DNA from: Paraburkholderia sp. BL25I1N1
GTDB lineage: Bacteria; Pseudomonadota; Gammaproteobacteria; Burkholderiales; Burkholderiaceae
NCBI RefSeq assembly: GCF_003002025.1
Contig: NZ_PVZB01000026.1
Coordinates: 62,001 to 126,000 of the forward strand
Length of the DNA stretch: 64,000 nt
Direction of reading: 5' to 3'
Each line of letters opens with the position of its first letter. The first letter of the stretch is position 1. The notes under the pieces are model-generated. The model was not told the origin of the DNA and searched no databases. It saw only the letters and a program-made list of their open reading frames with translations. The translations under genes and the position numbers were made by a program. Below, piece after piece: positions 56,546 to 64,000 of this stretch.

Positions 56546-57466
56546 ATGTTCAAAATTGCCGTCATTGGTGCCTCCGGGCTGCTCGGCCGCGCGCTCGTCG
56601 ACGAACTGGCGCAGCCGACCGGTTGGCAAGTCGTCGCCACAGCGTTCAGCCGGCCGGCGCCGGGCAAGGTCGCGCTGGATATCCGCGACACGCGGGCGGT
56701 CGAGCAGTTCGTCGAGCACGAAGCGCCGGACGCGCTCGTGATCGCCGCGGCAGAGCGTCGACCGGACGTGTGCGAGCATGACCCCGCGCTGGCCCGCGCG
56801 CTGAATGTCGATGCGGTGCGCACCCTTGCCACGTCGGCGAACCGGCGCGGCGCATGGACGCTATCGATTTCGACCGATTACGTGTTCGACGGCACGCACC
56901 CGCCCTACCAGCACGATTCCGTGCCCGCGCCGCTCAACGCCTATGGGCACAGCAAGCTTGAGGGCGAGCGAGCGCTGACTGAATCGACCGACCTCGGCTG
57001 CGTGCTGCGTTTGCCGCTGCTGTACGGGCCCATTGTCAGTTGGGCGGAGTCGGCGGTGACGAGTCTCGTGCCGGCGATCGCCGGGTCAGCCGCGACCGGG
57101 AGCAAACCCGCTGTCATGGATGCGTGGGCGATCCGCTACCCCACCTTCACGCCGGACGTGGCGTTCGTGATCCGGCAGATGCTCGAACGGCACGCGCAAG
57201 GCGATGCGATCCGCGGCATCGTGCAATGGTCCGGCGACGAACCGATGAACAAGTATGAGATCGCCTTGCGCCTCGCCGAAGCGCTGCAACTCGACGCGCA
57301 TCTGACGCCGCAACCTGTGCCGACCGATTCGACGCCTCGGCCGCATAACTGCCACCTGGCATCGACCCGCCTCGAAGCGCTCGGCATAGGCCGGCGCACG
57401 CCGTTCGATACGGCGATTCGCCAAGTGTTAGCGGCGTTTCCGTGGCGCGGCGCCGCACAAGCGTAG
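56546..57466 (+). CDS. RmlD-like SDR (dTDP-4-dehydrorhamnose reductase family)
   Basis: 306 aa extended SDR with IGASGLLG Rossmann motif (residues 7-14), SISTDYVFDGTHPPY and the YGHSKLEGE active site. It resembles both RmlD and the MAT2B-like group. No rhamnose genes are near. It starts 13 bases after copZ, so is probably translated from the CueR-controlled transcript; why copper would induce it is unknown. Confidence 0.82.
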   Translation: MFKIAVIGASGLLGRALVDELAQPTGWQVVATAFSRPAPGKVALDIRDTRAVEQFVEHEAPDALVIAAAERRPDVCEHDPALARALNVDAVRTLATSANRRGAWTLSISTDYVFDGTHPPYQHDSVPAPLNAYGHSKLEGERALTESTDLGCVLRLPLLYGPIVSWAESAVTSLVPAIAGSAATGSKPAVMDAWAIRYPTFTPDVAFVIRQMLERHAQGDAIRGIVQWSGDEPMNKYEIALRLAEALQLDAHLTPQPVPTDSTPRPHNCHLASTRLEALGIGRRTPFDTAIRQVLAAFPWRGAAQA

Positions 57467-57586
57467 AACGTTTTATCTGGCAGCCAGAACTGAACGCGGC
57501 AAGTCGCCCATGTTGTTATTCGGTCGATGCGCGCCGGCACGACGGCCGTACGTCGAGCCGGCTCGCTTGGCCACCGCGAACCGCCC

Positions 57587-60500
57587 TCAATGAAAATCGC
57601 GGCTCGCCGTGGCCAATTCACCCAGCCATTCGCTGTGGTCTTCGAGGCGATGAGCGACGAGATGGATCACCTCGCCCTTGTTTTTCCGTTTCGCCTTAGC
57701 CTGATTCGCGCTCACTGGGTTGCCGGCATTGTCCCCGCCGGTCGCTACGCCGTCGTCGCGCTGCAAAACACCGTAGACCGCCAGCAACGATGCGCCCAGC
57801 AAAACCTTGCGCTGCTTTTCCACCAGCGACGGCCAGACGATCACGTTGATCGAACCGGTCTCGTCTTCGATGGAAACGAACACCGTGCCGTTTGCCGTGC
57901 CCGGACGTTGCCGCACGGTGACGATGCCGCACGCTCGCGCCAGCGTGCCGTGCTGACACGCGGCGAGTTCTGCGGCCGTGCGAAAACGATGCTTTGCAAG
58001 GCGTGCACGCAATAGCGCAAGCGGATGTCGATTGAGCGTGAGGCCAATACTCGCGTAGTCGTCGACGATTTCGCGGCTTTCGGCTGCCTGCGGCAATGTC
58101 AGCGGCGCTTCGGCGATCGGCGCACCGCGCAGCAGTTTGGGCACCGTGTGCTGCGCCGTCACGGCCCACCATGCCTCGCGCCGATGTCCCGCGATACTGA
58201 CCAGCGCATTCGCCGCGGCCAGCGCTTCGAGATCACGCCGCGTCAGGGCCGCGCGGCGGGCCAGATCGTCGACATCGGTAAACGGTGTCTCGTTTCGTGC
58301 GGCCATGATGCGTTCAGCAGCCGCTTGCGAGAAGCCTTTGATCAGATGCATGCCGATGCGCACGGCGGGGCCGCGCGCGCCATAGGTGTTCGACGGTTGA
58401 AACACGCGGGCAGTCAATCGCTGTGCCGCGCGCCGGACGGTCCTGCTCACCGTCAGACGCCGCAGCGAAAGATCGCGCAATTGCTGCGCGGATAGTACGG
58501 CCTGCTGACGATGCAAACAGGTTTCGTCCGCTGAGATCCGTTGTCCTTCATGACCACGTCTCTCGAATGTCGATTCCCAATCGCTCAAGGTCACGTCGGG
58601 CGGCAATACCTGGACGCCGTGACGCTTCGCATCCTGAACGAGTTGCGACGGCGAATAAAACCCCAACGGCTGACTGTTCAGCAAACCCGCCAGAAAAGCA
58701 GCCGGTTCATAGCGCTTCAACCACGCGCTGAGGTAGACGAGCAGCGCGAAGCTCGCCGCATGGCTCTCCGGAAAACCATATTCGCCGAAGCCTTCGATCT
58801 GTTTGCAGATGCGGTCGATGAACTCCTGTTCGTAGCCGCGCTTGAGCATCCGCTCGTTCAAATCCTTCTGATACTTTGCCAGGTTGCCGCTGCGCCGCCA
58901 TGCGGCCATCGCGCGCCGTAACTGATCGGCCTGCTCACCGGTATATTTCGCCGCAACCATCGCCAGATGCATGACCTGTTCCTGGAAAATCGGCACGCCG
59001 AGCGTGCGTTCGAGCACGGGACGCAATTCATCCTTCGCGTAGTCGACCGCCTCGAGCCCCTGCTTACGGCGCAGATAGGGATGCACCATACCGCCCTGAA
59101 TCGGCCCGGGCCGCACGATCGCCACTTCGATTACGAGATCGTAGTACTTGTTGGGCTTCAGACGCGGCAACATGCTTTGCTGCGCCCGCGATTCGATCTG
59201 GAATACGCCGATCGTATCGGCATGGCCGCACATTTCGTAGACGGCTCGATCCTCGCGCGGAATATCCTGCACCCTGAACTTCGGAAAGCCGCGCCTCAAC
59301 GCGACGAATTCCAGCGCGCGCCGGATCGCCGACAACATGCCGAGCGCCAGCACGTCGACTTTCAGCAGTTTGAGCGCGTCGATATCGTCCTTGTCCCACT
59401 CGATCACGCTGCGGTCTTTCATTGTCGCGTTCTCGATCGGCACGAGTCGCGACAGCTTGTCTTTCGCAATCACAAAACCGCCAACGTGTTGCGACAGATG
59501 ACGCGGAAAAGCGCGCAACTCCTTCGTGAGGCGAATCAGATTCTGCGTGATGTGCGAGTTGGCGTCGAAGCCCGCTTCGGCCAGATATTTGGCAACCGCA
59601 TCCGTGCCGTCCCACCATTGTTGCGACTTGCTGATCCGCTCGATCAAAGATACTTCAAGACCCAGCGCCTTGCCGACGTCTTTCAGCGCACTGCGCGCGT
59701 GATACGTAATCAGCGATGCGGTCAGCGCCGCCCGATGACGGCCGTACTTCGTGTAAATATATTGAATCACCTCTTCGCGCCGCTGATGCTCGAAATCGAC
59801 GTCGATATCAGGTGGCTCGTTGCGTGCGCGCGAGATGAAACGCTCGATCAGCATGTTCATCTGCACCGGATCGATTTCCGTGACGTGCAGGCAATAGCAA
59901 ACGATCGAATTCGCCGCTGAACCACGCCCCTGGCAGAGAATGTTTCTGGAGCGCGCGAAACTCACGATATCGTGCACCGTCAGAAAATACTTTTCGTATT
60001 TCAGATCGGCGATCAGCCCCAACTCTTTTTCGATCTGGCCGATTCGCTTCAGGTCCATGCCCTTGGGCCAGCGCTCCATCGCGCCGGCCATGACCAGCTT
60101 GCGCAGATAACTCGATGGTGACTCGCCGGCGGGCACCAGTTCCTCGGGATACTCGTACTTGAGTTCGTCGAGCGAGAAACGGCATAGCGCGGCGATACGC
60201 AGCGTTTCTTCCAGCGTATCGCGCGGATACAGTTTGCCGAGCCGCACACGCGTACGCATGTGCCGCTCCGCGTTCGCTTCGAGCGCATGGCCGCATTGCG
60301 ATAGCGGCGTGACGAGGCCGATGGCGGTCATCGTGTCCTGCAACGGCTTGCGCGATCGGGCATGCATGAGAACGCCGCCTGCCGCGACCAGCGGCAAACC
60401 GCTCGCTTTTGAAATCATGCGCAAGGCGTCGATCTGGAGATCGTCGCTGCCCGTTTGCCAGAGTTCGAGCGCGATCCACGCCCGTTGTGCAGCGAACGAG

Positions 60501-61162
60501 GCGAGCCAATGCGCGCAACGCAGCGTATGCGAGAGCGTCGCCGCGCGCTGCGGCACGAGCATCAGGACGCAATCGGGTAAGGTTTTTAGATGCTCAAGAT
60601 GGGGGAGTGAATCGGTGAAGTCGGATGGGCTAAGGCGATAGCTGCCCTTGTCCGCTCGTGATCGAGCCAGCGTGATCAGTTCGGAAAGATTGCCGTAACC
60701 GTTGCGGTTGGTTGCAAGCGCAACCAGGGTGCAGAAGGGTTCGCCGGTTTCGTCGGTCAGATTGAGTTCGCTGCCGATGATCAGGTGAGGGAGGGGTTTC
60801 AGTGCCTCAGTTTCCGCAGCTTCCGTGGGTTCCTGCTGCGACGCTGCGATTTTTGTCGCGTCTTCCGAAGGCGCTTCCGATTGCGCAGCTTTGGCCCTGT
60901 CCTCGCGCTCTTTCTGCTGACGGTCCCGCTCCTCTTTGATTTCCTTCAACGCCGTGTAAGCGCGCACGACGCCGGCCAACGAGCATTCGTCGGTAATGGC
61001 GAGCGCGCTGTAGCCGCGCGACATCGCCTGTTCGACGAGTTCACGGGGATGCGATGCGCCCCGCAGAAACGAGAAGTTAGTCAGACAATGCAATTCCGCA
61101 TACGCCGGCAACTGAGTGGCGAGTGGCTGTTGCGCGAAGAACGACGGCTGGGTTAGTGACAT
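57587..61162 (-). CDS. imuC: error-prone DNA polymerase ImuC/DnaE2
   Basis: 1191 aa. C-family polymerase of the SOS mutasome, used for translesion synthesis. PHP start (YAELHCLTNFSFLRGASHP), catalytic NEPPDIDVDFEHQRREE near 445 and a C-terminal OB domain (GIVTVRQRPGTANGTVFVSIED). It is longer than typical DnaE2 (about 1050) owing to a charged insertion at residues 74-122 (KEERDRQQKEREDRAK...) and another of about 55 residues near 860-920 (Arg-rich, after SDWESTFERRG). The ATG at 61162 lies 5 bases after the imuB stop. Operon with imuA and imuB under LexA. Confidence 0.93.
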   Translation of the reverse strand: MSLTQPSFFAQQPLATQLPAYAELHCLTNFSFLRGASHPRELVEQAMSRGYSALAITDECSLAGVVRAYTALKEIKEERDRQQKEREDRAKAAQSEAPSEDATKIAASQQEPTEAAETEALKPLPHLIIGSELNLTDETGEPFCTLVALATNRNGYGNLSELITLARSRADKGSYRLSPSDFTDSLPHLEHLKTLPDCVLMLVPQRAATLSHTLRCAHWLASFAAQRAWIALELWQTGSDDLQIDALRMISKASGLPLVAAGGVLMHARSRKPLQDTMTAIGLVTPLSQCGHALEANAERHMRTRVRLGKLYPRDTLEETLRIAALCRFSLDELKYEYPEELVPAGESPSSYLRKLVMAGAMERWPKGMDLKRIGQIEKELGLIADLKYEKYFLTVHDIVSFARSRNILCQGRGSAANSIVCYCLHVTEIDPVQMNMLIERFISRARNEPPDIDVDFEHQRREEVIQYIYTKYGRHRAALTASLITYHARSALKDVGKALGLEVSLIERISKSQQWWDGTDAVAKYLAEAGFDANSHITQNLIRLTKELRAFPRHLSQHVGGFVIAKDKLSRLVPIENATMKDRSVIEWDKDDIDALKLLKVDVLALGMLSAIRRALEFVALRRGFPKFRVQDIPREDRAVYEMCGHADTIGVFQIESRAQQSMLPRLKPNKYYDLVIEVAIVRPGPIQGGMVHPYLRRKQGLEAVDYAKDELRPVLERTLGVPIFQEQVMHLAMVAAKYTGEQADQLRRAMAAWRRSGNLAKYQKDLNERMLKRGYEQEFIDRICKQIEGFGEYGFPESHAASFALLVYLSAWLKRYEPAAFLAGLLNSQPLGFYSPSQLVQDAKRHGVQVLPPDVTLSDWESTFERRGHEGQRISADETCLHRQQAVLSAQQLRDLSLRRLTVSRTVRRAAQRLTARVFQPSNTYGARGPAVRIGMHLIKGFSQAAAERIMAARNETPFTDVDDLARRAALTRRDLEALAAANALVSIAGHRREAWWAVTAQHTVPKLLRGAPIAEAPLTLPQAAESREIVDDYASIGLTLNRHPLALLRARLAKHRFRTAAELAACQHGTLARACGIVTVRQRPGTANGTVFVSIEDETGSINVIVWPSLVEKQRKVLLGASLLAVYGVLQRDDGVATGGDNAGNPVSANQAKAKRKNKGEVIHLVAHRLEDHSEWLGELATASRDFH

Positions 61163-61167
61163 GATAA

Positions 61168-62994
61168 TCAGCCGAACAAACCCTGCAGATACCACTCGCC
61201 GCTAAGGCGTTCGCGGTATACCCAGAACATGTGGCCCCGGTCGTCGGCCGCGACATAGTAATCGCGCTCCACCCGGTTGCCGTCCCACCACCCCGCTTCG
61301 ATCCGCTCGGTGCGTGTGAGCATTTTCAATGGCCGACGATAGATCGGCCGCTGGTCGCGCATCATCAGGCGCAGCGGTTTGTCGAGCATCCAGAGCGGGC
61401 GAGGCTGCGACGGCAGCGCACTGTCGGGTAGATCGAGCGAGGTTTGGGTACTGGCCGGTTGCGCGCCGGATTGGTGATGTTTTTTTGCGTTGGCGGTTTC
61501 GTTGGGCTGTTGGACTGCTTGTGTCGCTTGTGTCGCTTGTGTCGCTTGTGTCGCTTGTGTCGCTTGTGTCGCTTGTGCCACTCGCGCAAGCGCATCTCCG
61601 TCCGCGCCCCCCTCCTCCGCCGATGCGGCGTGCTGCAATGCATCGGTCAACCAGGCGTTGTCTGCTTTAATTTTTGTCCGGGCTTTCGCCGGCGAACGCT
61701 TCTTGCGCGAAAACGCTTGCGCCTCGTAGGCTTCGACGCGCATTGCCCGCTCGGGACGATGATCGTCCTGCACCGACATCTGCAGCACATTCTCCGGTCC
61801 CAATCGCGCGCTCAGGCGTTCGAGCAGACGCGCAATCGAATCACCATCGGATTCGGGCATCGGAAACAAGGTGTCCGACTGGCCGGCATATTCGCCGATT
61901 TGATCCGCTACCAGCTTCAACTCGATGACCGGTGCCGCCAGCACGGTCTGATTCAATTTTTCCCGCAGCAACCAGATCAGATGCTCAGCATCGCGTGACG
62001 GTATGGCCCACGCGACCTTCAGGCTTGATGTCTTCGGTGCATGACGCGACGCCAATTCATGCTCGAGCAGCAACGTATAGCCGCTGAGCGCCGCATGATG
62101 CGCGCTCAGCCAGCCGGCCAACTGCACGATCAGTCGACGCGCGGCAAACAGCAACGCATCCGCGTTATCGACCCGGGAGGGCAACTCCAGTTGCGCATGA
62201 AACGACGCCGGCGCACGAAACGATTCACGTGGATCCGGGCGCGTGCCGTACGCCTGTGCCAGCAAATCAAGAATGCCGCCGCCGAAACGTCGCACGACAC
62301 CGGAGCGTGGCAATTGACGCAAATCGGCCAGCGTCGCGCAGCCGACATGCGCAAACGCCTCGCGATGCGTTTGCGTGACCGGCAGCAGCGATACGGATAA
62401 GCCATCGAGGACACGCGCGAGTGAGGTCTCCTTGACCACGTGCCAACGATTCTTCTGCCGAACGGCGCGGGCCTGCGCCAATAGCCACGCGCCCCAGGCA
62501 GTCGGCGCACAGGCGATGCGCGCCGTATAGCCGAATTCCGCCACCGTGGCAGACACCCGCGACAACAACGCGCGCAAGCCGCCAAACAACCTCAACCCGG
62601 AGCCGACTTCCAGCAGCAGGGTGTGCGCGTCGGCAAGCGACACTTTGGGTGTGTACGTCAGCAAGGCAAGCGCTATGGCTTCGAATGCCTGAGTTTCGCG
62701 GGCGACATCGGCAGCAAGCAGTTCGAGCCCCGGCGCCAACGCCAAGGCATACGAACGCGAATGCCCCGCGTGCACGCCGGCACGCAGTGCGTCGAAATCC
62801 GGCATCAGGATGTGCGCGTGGTCGGCTAGCGCGTAACAGCGCTCTCCGACGATGTTGTCGGCATCGTGAAGTTGGCTTGTCTCATCGCTCGATTCACGCC
62901 GATTCGGCTTCGCGAGCGAACCATCCGGGAGCGGCGCGAGAGGCTTCACCGCTTCCAGTGACAAGAGTGGCAATGTGACTGCGATCCACAGCAT
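61168..62994 (-). CDS. imuB: ImuB, Y-family polymerase-like mutasome protein
   Basis: 608 aa. Y-family fold without the catalytic acidic residues; it links ImuA, DnaE2 and the beta-clamp. Start text MLWIAVTLPLLSLEAV is the family N-terminus; ATG at 62994 with AGGGGCAGAG upstream. Residues about 472-493 are an Ala-Thr-Gln repeat (ATQ)6-7 encoded by a 9-bp DNA repeat. The C-terminus (PIYRRPLKMLTRTERIEAGWWDG... WYLQGLFG) is conserved. It overlaps imuA by 101 bases. Confidence 0.93.
   Translation of the reverse strand: MLWIAVTLPLLSLEAVKPLAPLPDGSLAKPNRRESSDETSQLHDADNIVGERCYALADHAHILMPDFDALRAGVHAGHSRSYALALAPGLELLAADVARETQAFEAIALALLTYTPKVSLADAHTLLLEVGSGLRLFGGLRALLSRVSATVAEFGYTARIACAPTAWGAWLLAQARAVRQKNRWHVVKETSLARVLDGLSVSLLPVTQTHREAFAHVGCATLADLRQLPRSGVVRRFGGGILDLLAQAYGTRPDPRESFRAPASFHAQLELPSRVDNADALLFAARRLIVQLAGWLSAHHAALSGYTLLLEHELASRHAPKTSSLKVAWAIPSRDAEHLIWLLREKLNQTVLAAPVIELKLVADQIGEYAGQSDTLFPMPESDGDSIARLLERLSARLGPENVLQMSVQDDHRPERAMRVEAYEAQAFSRKKRSPAKARTKIKADNAWLTDALQHAASAEEGGADGDALARVAQATQATQATQATQATQATQAVQQPNETANAKKHHQSGAQPASTQTSLDLPDSALPSQPRPLWMLDKPLRLMMRDQRPIYRRPLKMLTRTERIEAGWWDGNRVERDYYVAADDRGHMFWVYRERLSGEWYLQGLFG
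61517..61579 (-). repeat. 9-bp tandem repeat within imuB
   Basis: GCTTGTGTC occurs six times perfectly (61517-61570) and a seventh time with one change (GCTTGTGCC, 61571-61579). On the coding strand it encodes repeated Gln-Ala-Thr. Length is a multiple of three, so changes in copy number keep the frame. Confidence 0.95.
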
Positions 62995-63733
62995 GTTTGA
63001 TCTCTGCCCCTTGATGGCCACCGACTCCGTTTTCCGGCAACAAGACGCTTTGTAAAGGTAAAACGAGACGAAGAGGCTCGGCTAGCGGCGGCCCGCGACG
63101 CTTGAAGATGTCGATCGACAAACCAATCTCCTGCAGCCATTGACGACGGTTGATCGTCTGCGCATTGGCCGGCAGCAGCGGCTCGCAGATCATTCGCAAT
63201 GGCGCCGGGGAAGATTGCGTGGCGGCCTCGACAGGCCGAATCAAAAATGCCAGCGATGCCGATTCTTGAGCCGCCACTTGCAGACGCCTGACTTTGTCGG
63301 CACGAGCATTCGGCAGCCAAACCAGGACCGCGCCGATGCCATCCTGCTTCAAGGCCTGAGCGGCGGCCCACAAGGCCTGGTCTTCACTCGAGCGGACCCA
63401 TAAAACCCGCTCGACATCGACACCCCAAGCTCTCAATGCGGCGGCGCACGGCTGATACGGAGGCGCCACGAGCATGACATGCCGCTTGGCGTGTTTCGTC
63501 AGATGACACAGTGCATGGGCTAGCAGACGTACTTCACCCACTCCACCATGCTCGATCAACAATTCCGTCAGACCGCCAGCTGCCCAACCTTGTCCCGGCA
63601 ACACCCGATCCAGCGCGGCATAGCCGCTGGAAATCACACGCGAATCTGCCTCGGCAAGTTCATTGCCCTGCCATACCTGACGCCGTAATTGGGACGTCAG
63701 GGCGGTCGTCGCAAGCTGAATCGCTGCTGCCAT
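62894..63733 (-). CDS. imuA: ImuA, SOS mutasome protein
   Basis: 279 aa RecA-like ATPase-fold protein without a canonical Walker A: GYAALDRVLPGQGWAAGGLTELLIEHGGVGEVRLL covers residues 40-75. ImuA acts with ImuB and ImuC in SOS mutagenesis. The ATG at 63733 is chosen; GTG at 63739 is possible. The last 30 codons overlap the beginning of imuB in another frame and are poorly conserved-looking. Confidence 0.9.
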   Translation of the reverse strand: MAAAIQLATTALTSQLRRQVWQGNELAEADSRVISSGYAALDRVLPGQGWAAGGLTELLIEHGGVGEVRLLAHALCHLTKHAKRHVMLVAPPYQPCAAALRAWGVDVERVLWVRSSEDQALWAAAQALKQDGIGAVLVWLPNARADKVRRLQVAAQESASLAFLIRPVEAATQSSPAPLRMICEPLLPANAQTINRRQWLQEIGLSIDIFKRRGPPLAEPLRLVLPLQSVLLPENGVGGHQGAEIKHAVDRSHIATLVTGSGEASRAAPGWFAREAESA

Positions 63734-63804
63734 AGACACGCTCTTGAATTAGGGAATGCTCCGCCCTGCCCGGCATCGAGCAAGCATGAGGTGACGAGTT
63801 TTCA

Positions 63805-63820
63805 CTGTATATTTATACAG
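63805..63820 (-). promoter_or_regulatory. LexA (SOS) box upstream of imuABC
   Basis: CTGTATATTTATACAG, identical to the uvrA box, lies 71 bp before the imuA start. The flanks (ACTG...CAGTATT) extend the dyad. It places imuA-imuB-imuC under LexA. Confidence 0.92.
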
Positions 63821-64000
63821 TATTTTGGGATGAATGTTAAGACGGAGGGATGCTGGCAAGTTGGCGCGGGGAGAGGCGCTGGCAACCGACTGAGATCGTC
63901 GGCTAGCCTCCATCCGTCAAGACGGGTTTGCCGACCCCTTACCTGGCAATTGACGGATCCTGCGGCGCGAAGGTGTGGATGCCGGACGGGCGTATCTGGA
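63821..64000. other. right edge, no gene recognised
   Basis: A minus-strand frame that enters from the edge and stops at 63917-63919 could be the end of an unseen gene (ending RIRQLPGKGSANPS), but 28 codons are too few to name or trust. Confidence 0.3.

Overview
The window is GC-rich, densely coding bacterial chromosome. Gene content and order (class I fumarase beside bacterioferritin, hemP, ftrABCD, DUF3563, an imuABC cassette, many LysR regulators) and an intergenic repeat I recognise point to a beta-proteobacterium of the Burkholderia/Paraburkholderia group. The genus is inferred from protein and repeat character, not from rRNA. I see no prophage, insertion sequence, CRISPR array or plasmid function; this is mostly core and soft-core chromosome.

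Layout. 0.3-8.6 kb: a double-length UvrA (1977 aa, four ATPase cassettes) behind a perfect LexA box, a two-domain Asp/Glu racemase-like protein with one degenerate half, and a short SSB-like OB-fold protein. 8.7-16.5 kb: LysR regulators paired divergently with a glutathionyl-hydroquinone reductase and an SDR, a broken SDR remnant, an aldo-keto reductase, a TPR/glycosyltransferase-like protein and a DUF4142 exported protein. 16.5-24.1 kb: cheV behind a sigma-28-type promoter, a Burkholderia-type repeat, an R. etli-type asparaginase, a LysR/EamA pair, an MFS exporter, an acyltransferase and tRNA-Ser(GGA). 24.1-30.1 kb: acetate use (acs plus a two-part sodium:solute symporter) and a second EamA transporter.

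30.4-44.6 kb is strongly iron-centred: a YqhA-like membrane protein, Fe-S fumarase, bacterioferritin, murI, a Fur-controlled bfd promoter followed by tonB-exbB-exbD, then a LysR/pirin pair, OsmC-like and DUF1857 proteins, Fur-controlled hemP with a structured RNA candidate directly downstream, and the ferrous-iron uptake operon ftrABCD with its own Fur box. These genes cover storage (bfr), release (bfd), energised uptake (tonB/exbBD, hemP), ferrous import (ftr) and an iron-sparing candidate RNA whose likely targets include class I fumarase.

44.8-57.5 kb: uvrB, an aromatic/aspartate aminotransferase, a patatin-3-hydroxybutyrate dehydrogenase operon, an aldo-keto reductase, rlmJ, an orphan NitT/TauT-type binding protein, two small proteins, and a divergent cueR/copZ copper module with an RmlD-like SDR behind copZ. 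57.6-63.8 kb: imuA-imuB-imuC(dnaE2), the SOS mutasome, behind a LexA box whose 16-base core is identical to the one before uvrA.

Several genes shorter than 60 codons were found by reading the gaps: a 40-aa lipoprotein (37057-37179, minus), a 20-aa hydrophobic peptide between bfd and tonB (34916-34978) and DUF3563 (55296-55442, minus).
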